Made by a program: the position numbers and the translations under genes. Below the pieces are notes generated by a model, which saw nothing but the letters and a program-made list of their open reading frames with translations, was not told the origin of the DNA and made no database searches. DNA of 64,000 bases from CAVUMR01 sp963742715 (GTDB taxonomy: Bacteria > Actinomycetota > Actinomycetes > Mycobacteriales > Micromonosporaceae), in contig CAVUMR010000003.1 in assembly GCA_963742715.1 (NCBI GenBank), positions 496,001 through 560,000 on the forward strand, given 5' to 3'. The stretch's first letter is position 1; the number at the start of each line of letters is the position of its first letter. Below, piece by piece: positions 26,824 through 34,053 of the stretch.

Positions 26824-27681
26824 ATGACTTTCAACCCGCAGAATCTGCTGGACGTGCGCGCGCTGCTGCACGAGCACCTCGGCATCCCGCTGAACGCGCT
26901 GGGCATTCAGGGCGATACCGACCACGCCGAGAACGGCGACTCCTACCATCCGGGCAGGAACCAGTTGATTTCCGGCTCGTACTCCGTCGTCGAATCGTCC
27001 CGGGACAGGAACGGCCTGACCGACGCGGCCGCCGCCCTGGACATCGGCACGTTCAGCAAACAGGTCGCCGGCAGAACCCACAATCTGCGCACCATGAGCG
27101 CGTGGCTGGTCGAACAGGCGAAGGCGCAGACCGCCGATACGCAGGCGATCCGGGAAATCATCTACAGCCTGGACGGCGACGAGGTGAAGCGCTGGGACCG
27201 GCTGAAGATCCGCGACACCGGTGACGACCGGCACCGCACCCACACCCACGTGTCGTACTTCCGGGACACCGAGCACATCGACAAGAAGCCGCTCTACCTC
27301 CGGTACCTGATCGCGATTGGCCTGATCGAGGGAGACGAGATGCCCGATCCGCTCCGCAAAGACAATGACTTCCGCGCCCTGATCGAGCGGTCGGCCGCGT
27401 TCTGGACCGGCGACGCCGTGGTGGAGAACGACGTGTCGGGTCACCCGTTCCGGCTGGCCGCGACCGCCGCGGACATCGCCGCGCTGCGCAAGGACATGAT
27501 CGCGGTAAAGGCGAACCTGGCCACGCTCGCCGGCCGGGACCTGGTGGACGAGCAGGAGATCGCCCAGGCGGTACTCACCGGCCTCGGCCAGCGGGACCCG
27601 AAGACGATCGCGGCGACCCTGCGTACGGTGCTGACCCCGGAGCAGGCCACCGAGGTGGCCGCGCTGCTGACCACTCCCTGA
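26824..27681 (+). CDS. Phage-endolysin-like protein with M15-type His motif, function uncertain
   Basis: 285 residues; the ATG follows CAGGAG. The N-terminal ~160 residues hold DSYHPGRNQL, then SVVESSRDRNGLTDAAAALDIG and a C-terminal DRHRTHTHVSYFRDTEH. A His, an Asp in AxxLDIG and an HxH pair spaced like this recall zinc D-Ala-D-Ala peptidases of the M15/VanY fold found in actinophage lysins and prophage-derived proteins. Catalysis is unproven. The C-terminal ~120 residues are helical and resemble phage stalk-like helices (AADIAALRKDMIAVKANLATLA). No signal peptide is present, so release would need lysis or a non-Sec route. No other phage genes are seen nearby. Confidence 0.6.
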   Translation: MTFNPQNLLDVRALLHEHLGIPLNALGIQGDTDHAENGDSYHPGRNQLISGSYSVVESSRDRNGLTDAAAALDIGTFSKQVAGRTHNLRTMSAWLVEQAKAQTADTQAIREIIYSLDGDEVKRWDRLKIRDTGDDRHRTHTHVSYFRDTEHIDKKPLYLRYLIAIGLIEGDEMPDPLRKDNDFRALIERSAAFWTGDAVVENDVSGHPFRLAATAADIAALRKDMIAVKANLATLAGRDLVDEQEIAQAVLTGLGQRDPKTIAATLRTVLTPEQATEVAALLTTP

Positions 27682-27701
27682 CCCCTTTCGGGATCTCCGC
27701 A

Positions 27702-28706
27702 ATGGGCGATGACGCGTCGCGCACCGCGCCGGCCGGTTACACGATCGAGCGGATCCCTGGCGTCCGCGTCGCGACCGACGAGCAGATCGCCGGCTACGTC
27801 TCGTGCTTCAACGTGCTGCACGCGGAAGCCCACCCGCACGACCGGCCCACCACGGTGGCGCAGAAGACCGCGGCGCTGCGGAACATCCCCGACTTCGCGG
27901 ACGTGTGGCCGTGGTGGCTCGTCCGGGACGCCGCCGGACGCGTGGTCGCCGAGTGCCACCTGATCGAGTCGGTGGTACCCGCGGTCGACCTCGGCGTACT
28001 GCCGGACCATCGCCGCCGCGGTCTCGGCTCCGCGCTGCTCACCGAGGTCGCGGCGGAGGCCCGACGACACGGCAAGACCGCACTGGCCGGTACGACGTAC
28101 CAGCGGATCCCGGCCGGTGCCGCGTTCTGCCAGCGGATCCGCGCACAGGTGGTGGATTCCGCGCACGTCAACCGGCTCGTACCGGCCGAGGTGGACCGGT
28201 CGGTACTGGACGACTGGCTCGCAGCGGCGCCGACAGCGGCGTACACCATGATCGGTTTTGCCGGTCGTTGCCCGGACGAGCTGGTCACCGAGGTGGTCGA
28301 CGTGCTGCGGCTGCTGGTACCGGAGGTCGGCGACGTCGAGGACTTCCGCGGCACCGAGCAGATGGACCTGGCCACCACGACCCGGTGGACCCTGGCGGTA
28401 CGCGACAACGCCACCGGCACGCTGGCCGGGTTGACCGACGTGCACTGGTACGACAACCAGCCCGAGACGGTCTGGCAGCGCAACACCATCGTGCGGCCGG
28501 AGTACCGGGGACGCTCGCTCGGCAAGTGGCTCAAGGCCGCCATGCTGCGTCGCATCCTCGACGAGCGACCGGACATCGTGGACCTCCGCACCGGCAACGC
28601 GGACTCCAACGCGCCGATGCTGGCGATCAACCGGCGACTCGGCTTCCGGCCGTACCTGGCCAACCAGACCTGGCAGGTCGATCTCGACGCGCTGCCGGCG
28701 CGGTAG
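27702..28706 (+). CDS. Tandem-domain GNAT N-acetyltransferase
   Basis: 334 residues containing two GNAT folds. Domain 1 (about 10-160) has the acetyl-CoA motif VDLGVLPDHRRRGLGSALL. Domain 2 (about 175-330) has NTIVRPEYRGRSLGKWLKAAML and the closing NAPMLAINRRLGFRPY. Such double-GNAT proteins include mycothiol synthase-like and antibiotic-resistance acetyltransferases; the sequence does not identify an acceptor. It starts 20 bases after the preceding stop, so the two may be co-transcribed, although the functions look unrelated. Confidence 0.85.
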   Translation: MGDDASRTAPAGYTIERIPGVRVATDEQIAGYVSCFNVLHAEAHPHDRPTTVAQKTAALRNIPDFADVWPWWLVRDAAGRVVAECHLIESVVPAVDLGVLPDHRRRGLGSALLTEVAAEARRHGKTALAGTTYQRIPAGAAFCQRIRAQVVDSAHVNRLVPAEVDRSVLDDWLAAAPTAAYTMIGFAGRCPDELVTEVVDVLRLLVPEVGDVEDFRGTEQMDLATTTRWTLAVRDNATGTLAGLTDVHWYDNQPETVWQRNTIVRPEYRGRSLGKWLKAAMLRRILDERPDIVDLRTGNADSNAPMLAINRRLGFRPYLANQTWQVDLDALPAR

Positions 28707-28765
28707 TCCGGCCGCGGCACCAGGCCGCGGTTAGGTGTTGTGACCTGGGACGTTGTTGACGTTGG

Positions 28766-29290
28766 TTAGGCGGTGGCCGCGGTGTGGCGACCGGGTGCCA
28801 GCCGCAGGCCACCGAGGGTACGAGCCGCCGCCAGCAGCGCGATCGCGAACACGAGTGGCCCGACGGTGTTCGGTACCTCGTGGTGCGCCGCGCCGATCAC
28901 CGCGTCGACGAGTTGTACCGCTCCGTTGAGTGCGAGCACCAGGCCGAGCGGCCGCCAGGAACGCACCGCCAGCAGCCAGATCATCGCGGCGCCGAGCACG
29001 ATGCCGCGGGCCGACATGTACGCGGCGAAGGTCCTCGACGCCTCCGCGTCGCCGCCGGGGACGAGCGCGCCCGGGTCGACCAGGCCCCGCACGATGAAGT
29101 AGCCCGAGCCGAGCACCGATGCGACCGCCACGATCCCGGCGAAGACTCTGACCGCTCGGGTGGGCTGCGCTCGTCCGGGGGCCGCTTGATTGGGGGCCGC
29201 TTGGTCGGGCGCCGCTTGGTTCGGCGCCGCTTGTTGGTCGGCCGCTCGCGCTTCCCGTTGGGCCGCCATATTGTTCGGTATCCGAATCAT
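28766..29290 (-). CDS. Small four-helix membrane protein (DUF4267-like) with QAA repeats
   Basis: 174 residues. After MIRIPNNMAAQREARA comes a cytoplasmic low-complexity stretch of QAAPN/QAAPD repeats encoded by ~15-bp tandem DNA, then four transmembrane helices (VFAGIVAVASVLGSGYFIV; ARGIVLGAAMIWLLAV; LGLVLALNGAVQLVDAVIGAAHH; VGPLVFAIALLAAARTL). The helix pattern with a conserved RGI/ARG and a D in helix 3 resembles DUF4267 proteins. It is divergent from a MarR regulator 41 bases away, the arrangement expected for a MarR-controlled target. An ATG at 29269 is an alternative start. Confidence 0.7.
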   Translation of the reverse strand: MIRIPNNMAAQREARAADQQAAPNQAAPDQAAPNQAAPGRAQPTRAVRVFAGIVAVASVLGSGYFIVRGLVDPGALVPGGDAEASRTFAAYMSARGIVLGAAMIWLLAVRSWRPLGLVLALNGAVQLVDAVIGAAHHEVPNTVGPLVFAIALLAAARTLGGLRLAPGRHTAATA

Positions 29291-29295
29291 GTGGC

Positions 29296-29307
29296 TACGC
29301 TAACGTA
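29296..29307. promoter_or_regulatory. Candidate MarR operator in divergent spacer
   Basis: Inverted repeat TACG-CTAA-CGTA sits midway between the divergent DUF4267-like and marR starts. Short palindromes here commonly bind the adjacent MarR protein. Only arms of four bases are perfect, so support is modest. Confidence 0.35.
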
Positions 29308-29331
29308 TGGCGCGTGGCCGCGGAAGAGTCG

Positions 29332-29766
29332 ATGACAGACACGACGTCGTTCCTGCTCGCGAAGCTGGGGCAGGTCGCGAGCGGAAGGTTCGCCGAGCGG
29401 CTGGCCCCGCTCGGCCTGCGGCCGCGGCACTGCGCGGTGCTCGAACTGCTGGCCGACGCGCCGAAAGCGCAGCTCGTGCTGGCCAGGACCATCGGCGTCA
29501 CGCCGAGCGTCGTGGTCGACATGATCGACGAGCTGGAGCGGGCCGACGCGGTAACCCGGGTGCGCGATCCGGCCGACCGCCGGCGGCAGATCATCGAGCT
29601 GACCGCGACCGGACGCCGGCTGCGGTCCCGGGCTCTCGCGCTGGCCCGCGACACCGACGAGGAATTGCTCGGCGACCTCACCGACGCCCAGGTCGCGGCG
29701 CTGCGGGCCGGCCTGGTCACGCTCGCGAACTCCGCTGGTCTCACCGTCGCCCGGCATATGAGTTGA
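29332..29766 (+). CDS. MarR-family transcriptional regulator
   Basis: 144 residues from the ATG at 29332, which follows GGAAGAG; a GTG at 29314 is possible. It has a winged helix-turn-helix: recognition region GVTPSVVVDMIDELERADAVTRV and wing DPADRRRQIIELTATGRRL, flanked by dimerisation helices. PRHCAVLELLADAPKAQ starts the helix-turn-helix. It most likely autoregulates and controls the divergent membrane protein gene. The ligand is unknown. Confidence 0.9.
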   Translation: MTDTTSFLLAKLGQVASGRFAERLAPLGLRPRHCAVLELLADAPKAQLVLARTIGVTPSVVVDMIDELERADAVTRVRDPADRRRQIIELTATGRRLRSRALALARDTDEELLGDLTDAQVAALRAGLVTLANSAGLTVARHMS

Positions 29767-29800
29767 CGCCCGGGTTGCCGGCACCATCGGATGTACCGCC

Positions 29801-30700
29801 ATGAGCAGCGGGAAAATGCACGAGGACGAGTTCGACACCGATGCCGCGCTGGTACGCCGGCTGATCGCCGCGCAGTTTCCGCAGTGGGCCGACCTGCCGA
29901 TCGAGCAGCTCCACTCGGCCGGCACGGTCAACACGATCTACCGGCTCGGCACCGACAAGTCGGTACGGCTCCCCCGCCGGCCGGACGCCGATGACGGGCT
30001 CGATCAGGACCTGCGCTGGCTGCCGCCGCTCGCGCCGCTGCTCCCGGTCCCGGTGCCGGTACCGCTCGCGGTCGGCGAACCGACGGTGGCGTACCCGTCG
30101 CGCTGGTCGGTGTACAACTGGCTGCCCGGCGAGACCGTGCTGCCGGGCGAGCTGACCGAGCCGTACCTGCTCGCCGCCGACCTGGCCGCGTTCGTCACCG
30201 CGTTCCGTCGGATCGACCTGCCCGACGCGCCGCCGGCGTACCGCGGTGGTCCGCTGGCCACGGAGGACGCCGCCACTCGGACCGCGATCGGCAAACTGAC
30301 CGGCACGATCGATACCGGCACGGCGGCCGCGGCCTGGGACGCCACCCTCGCGGTGCCGGAGTGGACCGGTCCGCCGGTGTGGCAGCACGCCGATCTGATG
30401 CCCGGCAACGTGCTGACCGCCGGCGGCCGGCTGAGCGCCGTCATCGATTTCGGCTGTACCGGCGTGGGAGACCCGGCCTGCGACCTGATCATCGCGTGGC
30501 AGCTGCTACCGGCGGCGGCGCGGGAGGAGTTCCGTACCGCGGTCAGGGTCGACGACGCGACCTGGCTCCGCGGTCGCGGCCGCGCGCTGTCCCAGGGACT
30601 GATCGCGCTGCCGTACTACCAGCACACGAACCCGGAGATGGCCGCGATCGGCAGGTACGCGATCGGAGAAGTGCTCGCCGACTTCCAGCGGTACGGCTGA
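29801..30700 (+). CDS. Aminoglycoside phosphotransferase-family kinase
   Basis: 299 residues of the APH/choline-kinase fold. N-lobe: SAGTVNTIYRLGTDKSVRLPRR, although the usual Lys before the glutamate helix is replaced by Arg context. The catalytic loop is WQHADLMPGNVL with the expected HxDxxxxN and the metal-binding site is IDFGCTGVGDPACDL. These proteins phosphorylate small hydroxylated compounds and only some give resistance. The gene follows marR by 35 bases on the same strand and may be co-transcribed. Confidence 0.88.
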   Translation: MSSGKMHEDEFDTDAALVRRLIAAQFPQWADLPIEQLHSAGTVNTIYRLGTDKSVRLPRRPDADDGLDQDLRWLPPLAPLLPVPVPVPLAVGEPTVAYPSRWSVYNWLPGETVLPGELTEPYLLAADLAAFVTAFRRIDLPDAPPAYRGGPLATEDAATRTAIGKLTGTIDTGTAAAAWDATLAVPEWTGPPVWQHADLMPGNVLTAGGRLSAVIDFGCTGVGDPACDLIIAWQLLPAAAREEFRTAVRVDDATWLRGRGRALSQGLIALPYYQHTNPEMAAIGRYAIGEVLADFQRYG

Positions 30701-30701
30701 C

Positions 30702-30906
30702 CGAGGCCGGGTCGGCCGCGCAAAGCCGAGCTGGCCGGTGCGCGGATCGACCCGCGCACCGGCCACCATGTCGACGACACCCGCCGCTACGTCGATGCCG
30801 TGGGGCTTACCCCCGAGGATCGCGAGCGGCGTACGAGCGCCGGGTCTGTCCCCGCCTCGACGCCGCGCTGCGCAAGCGCCGGGGCCGCGCTAGGAGTAGT
30901 TCGTGA
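30702..30906 (+). pseudogene. Frameshifted relic of a small gene
   Basis: Right after the kinase stop, one frame reads GRPRKAELAGARIDPRTGHH then VDDTRRYVDAVGLTPEDRE, which looks like natural protein. At about 30825-30835 the sense moves to another frame, reading AAYERRVCPRLDAALRKRRG and stopping at 30906. A single-base indel would join them. No start codon is found for the first part. It overlaps the stop region of the convergent secreted gene. The original function is unknown. Confidence 0.4.
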
Positions 30907-31375
30907 CCCTGGTACCGGTGACCGGATAGTGGTCGAATCCGATCACCGAGTTCGGGCCGAACCGCGGGCTGCAGATCGGTGACTGCGTCCAGCAGAACGA
31001 GGTCGAGTGCGAGTGCGTGTACATCTTGTTGCGCTGTGACCAGGTGCCGTTCTTCGTACCGGTGCCGGCAAAGCCGTAGTCCGCATAGGGGATCGCGTTG
31101 TGTACCCAGCAGGCGTCCCCGCTCTTGCACGGGTTGTGCACGGTGATCGCTTGCAACGCCGCCGACTTGCTCTGCGGAGTAACGCTCAACACCGCCCCGC
31201 TGCTCGCGTCGAGTACGACGACCTTGGGCGTCGACGACACAGCCAACTCCGCCCACTGAGCAGGTACCGCGGCGGACGGCTCAACCGCCGACGCGGCGGA
31301 CGCGGCGTCCACGCCGAACAGTGCCGCCGCGGCGGCCGCGGCGATGACGCCGAGTTTTACGATCCGGTACTTCAA
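30890..31375 (-). CDS. Small secreted protein with four cysteines
   Basis: 161 residues with a clear signal peptide (KLGVIAAAAAALFGVDAASA). The mature protein has NPCKSGDACWVHNAIPYADY and SFCWTQSPICSPRFG, two cysteine pairs likely forming disulfides, and is rich in aromatic residues near the C-terminus. No enzyme motif is recognised. It lies 132 bases downstream of the large repeat protein on the same strand and may belong functionally with that operon, but the spacing suggests its own promoter. Confidence 0.7.
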   Translation of the reverse strand: MKYRIVKLGVIAAAAAAALFGVDAASAASAVEPSAAVPAQWAELAVSSTPKVVVLDASSGAVLSVTPQSKSAALQAITVHNPCKSGDACWVHNAIPYADYGFAGTGTKNGTWSQRNKMYTHSHSTSFCWTQSPICSPRFGPNSVIGFDHYPVTGTRVTNYS

Positions 31376-31507
31376 GAGTTCCCCCGCCTATTGAGTGGGC
31401 CAATCCGGACATGGCCCGTAACCCGGACAACCTAGCGGAATAGGCAACAGGGAGTCGACAGGCAAGTACCCCGCGGAGACCCGGCGAACGGTCCCCTCAG
31501 CGGTCTC

Positions 31508-34027
31508 CTAGAGCGACGGCCGGTCACGTCCGTTCGGACCGGTCTGCCCGCTGCGGGACGAGCCGCCGGACCGATCCGAGGGGCCACCCGAACCGGCCTC
31601 CCGGCCGGATGGCGGCTGGCCGGCGGTCGGCTTCCAATCGACGGCCTTGCCCCCGCCCCCACCACCGCCGCCCCCACCACCGCCGGTATCCGGGCCGCTC
31701 TGCCCGCCACCCCCGCCGTGTCCGACCGGCCGGTCCGAGCCGGTGACCGCGCCCTCGCGCTCGATGCGTTCTACGGCGACCCGTTCGACTGTGGCGTTGA
31801 CGTGGTCGTTCAGGATGCGCCGGGCCTCCAGATACTCGGGCGTATACGTCGCGGTGTGGTTTGGCCCGCGTGCCAGCGAGCCGTCCGGATTGCGCTGGTA
31901 CACCCGGTCTTCCGCTTCGAGCTGGTTGAGCCGCTCAATAACCTGGTTCTGTTCGGTCGGAGTCAACTCCTGGGGCGCACGGTCAGGTAGCGATTCATCC
32001 CCAGGACGAGGCGCTGCGCCATCGTCCAGCAAATTGCCAGGCCGAGACGGCGAGCCATCGTCCAGCAAATTGCCAGGCCGAGACGGTGAGCCATCGTCCA
32101 GCAACCCGCCGGACGGTGGCGGCTCAACACCCGGACTGCGCAACGTCCCACCCGGCGTCCACTCCGGCACCTGCGGACCACTGGGATCCGGCACCGTCCT
32201 GGGCCCCTCACCCGAACTCGACGGACCCTCCGGCGACACGGGCCCGGGCGGCGGCTCAACACCCGGACTGCGCAACGTCGGCGGCGTACCGAGCCCGGGC
32301 AAGGTGCTCGGTCCTTGATCCGGCGCGAGCGGACTCTCCGATGGCACAACCGGCGCTGACTCCACTCCCGGACTGCGCAACGTCCCACCCGGGGTCCACT
32401 CCGGCACCTGCGGACCACCGCGATCCGGCAACGTCCCCGGCCCCTCACCCGAACTCGACGGACCCTCCGGCGACACGGGCTCCGGCGGCGGCTCAACACC
32501 CGGACTGCGCAACGTCGGCGGCTCAACACCCGGACTGCGCAACGTCGGCGGCACACTGTTGCTCGGCATGGTGTCCGGTCCCTGGCTCTCCGGAACGGGT
32601 ACTCGGAGGGTCGACGGCTCGGGTGGGTCTGGGACCGTGGGTGGGGCGACCGAACCCGGATCGCCGTCTCCAGGAACGGTCACGCGAGGTTGCGCGGACT
32701 CGGGAGCGGGGCCGAGGCCGGGCTCCGACGGCGGGCCGGGCGGGCCTCCAGGGGCGCCGCCCTCATGCGCAGGAGGTGTGGGAGCGCGCTCCGTCGGCGG
32801 TGCGGAATCGACCTCGGTCGGTCGCGTTGACGGTGCCTCGGAGGTGATCGGTCCACCGCCCTCGCCGGCGGCACCGGCACCACGCACCACGCCACCTTCG
32901 CCGGCGGCCGCGCCGCCCTCACCAGCCGCAGCCGCACCCCGCACGCCAGCACCCTCCCCCGCCGCAGCCGCGCCCCGCACGCCAGCACCCTCGCCCGCCG
33001 CAGCCGCGCCCCGCACGCCAGCACCCTCGCCCGCCGCAGCCGCACCCCCGGCTGCGCCAGCCCCGAGGCCGGACACCCCCTCCACGACGGCTGCGATCTT
33101 CACCGCGTCGCCGACGATCTCCTGGGCGCCCCGGACGATCTGGTTGATCCCGCCTTCGCGGTCACCCTGATCGAGTTTGTCCATGCCCTCGGAGATGTCG
33201 TGGACGCCTTTGGCGCCGGGCAGGTACTCCTTGCTGTCGTCCCAGGCGTGTCCGGCCGCGTCGCCGACGCCTTCGCCCTCGTACAGGCCCTCCGCCAACC
33301 GCGCGGCGAACTCGGGGCCGGCGGGGAAGACGCCCGCGTACGCCGCCGCGCCCTCGCGGTTGGCCCAGTCCTCGCTCTGGGCGCGCACAGCGGGGTCGTC
33401 CGACAGGGCTCCGCCGGCGGCCTTGAGCGCCTCGCCCAGCTTCTGCCCCTCCTCGTAGAAGTTCGGCCGGTACTCGCTGGGCTCCAGGGAGTGCTGGAGG
33501 ATGCCCTTCAGGGTGTCGTACCCCGGGGTCTGGCTGGCCAGTTCGTCGTTCTTCTCCACCCACTGCTCGGCCTCGTGATAGGTCTGCGCGGCTGAGCTGG
33601 TGACGTCGTCGATCACGCCCCCGGCCGCGTCCTTCGCGGCCCCGAGCGCGTCGCCGACGGCGCCGAGGTCGGGGGCCCGCAGCGGGCTGCCCATCCCGCC
33701 CAGTTGTTCCGTGATTGATGGGCCGCCGCCCGGCGACTGGTCGGCCGGCACCGCGGCGGGCCGGGGCGGCAGGTCGGCATTGGGGCTCTGTTCCACTACG
33801 ACCGGCCGCTGGTGCGGTTCGTCGCCGCCAGCCTTGGCCGCAGGCGGTGTGTCGCCGCCAGACTTGGCCGGAGGCGTCCGTGCCGCGTCCTGGCGTTCCG
33901 CGCTGGTCGGCCGCAGGGCGTCCTGACCGTCGGACGATGACAAGCGGCCATCGCGCTGGGTCTGCTGATCGGCATCCGACGCGGTCCGGTTCGCCTGGTC
34001 GCTACCGCCGAGTTGGTCAGTCGGCAT
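31508..34027 (-). CDS. Large repeat-rich protein, polymorphic-toxin-like architecture
   Basis: 839 residues from the ATG at 34027, which follows GGAGGA. Regions: a disordered N-terminus (1-90); a helical region (about 100-320) with GAKGVHDISEGMDKLDQGD and VRGAQEIVGDAVKIAAVVEG, like the pre-toxin helical region of secreted polymorphic toxins; GEGAGVRGAAAA repeats (about 322-375); Pro/Ser-rich repeats built on TLRSPGVEPP and PEGPSSSGEGP (about 495-640); LLDDGSPSRPGN repeats (641-672); a short folded, charged domain with TPTEQNQVIERLNQLEAED; a run of twelve Gly (about 781-792); and a Gly/Ser tail. There is no signal peptide. It is the last gene of the PASTA-ATPase operon, 26 bases after the ATPase gene. 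Cargo or stalk role is inference. Confidence 0.65.
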   Translation of the reverse strand: MPTDQLGGSDQANRTASDADQQTQRDGRLSSSDGQDALRPTSAERQDAARTPPAKSGGDTPPAAKAGGDEPHQRPVVVEQSPNADLPPRPAAVPADQSPGGGPSITEQLGGMGSPLRAPDLGAVGDALGAAKDAAGGVIDDVTSSAAQTYHEAEQWVEKNDELASQTPGYDTLKGILQHSLEPSEYRPNFYEEGQKLGEALKAAGGALSDDPAVRAQSEDWANREGAAAYAGVFPAGPEFAARLAEGLYEGEGVGDAAGHAWDDSKEYLPGAKGVHDISEGMDKLDQGDREGGINQIVRGAQEIVGDAVKIAAVVEGVSGLGAGAAGGAAAAGEGAGVRGAAAAGEGAGVRGAAAAGEGAGVRGAAAAGEGGAAAGEGGVVRGAGAAGEGGGPITSEAPSTRPTEVDSAPPTERAPTPPAHEGGAPGGPPGPPSEPGLGPAPESAQPRVTVPGDGDPGSVAPPTVPDPPEPSTLRVPVPESQGPDTMPSNSVPPTLRSPGVEPPTLRSPGVEPPPEPVSPEGPSSSGEGPGTLPDRGGPQVPEWTPGGTLRSPGVESAPVVPSESPLAPDQGPSTLPGLGTPPTLRSPGVEPPPGPVSPEGPSSSGEGPRTVPDPSGPQVPEWTPGGTLRSPGVEPPPSGGLLDDGSPSRPGNLLDDGSPSRPGNLLDDGAAPRPGDESLPDRAPQELTPTEQNQVIERLNQLEAEDRVYQRNPDGSLARGPNHTATYTPEYLEARRILNDHVNATVERVAVERIEREGAVTGSDRPVGHGGGGGQSGPDTGGGGGGGGGGGGKAVDWKPTAGQPPSGREAGSGGPSDRSGGSSRSGQTGPNGRDRPSL
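32014..33055 (-). repeat. Coding repeats in the large operon protein
   Basis: Three in-frame repeat families: LLDDGSPSRPGN-type 36-bp units (about 32014-32106), long units of roughly 160 bp ending TLRSPGVEPP (about 32108-32550, two long and several short copies), and 36-bp GEGAGVRGAAAA units (about 32920-33055). Near-identical DNA copies indicate recent expansion or recombination. Confidence 0.85.
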
Positions 34028-34053
34028 GGGTTCCTCCGGCGGTGGTCGCGGCT

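Noticed and set aside
26824..27681. Prophage
   Set aside because: A single lysin-like gene is present without capsid, portal, tail or integrase genes.
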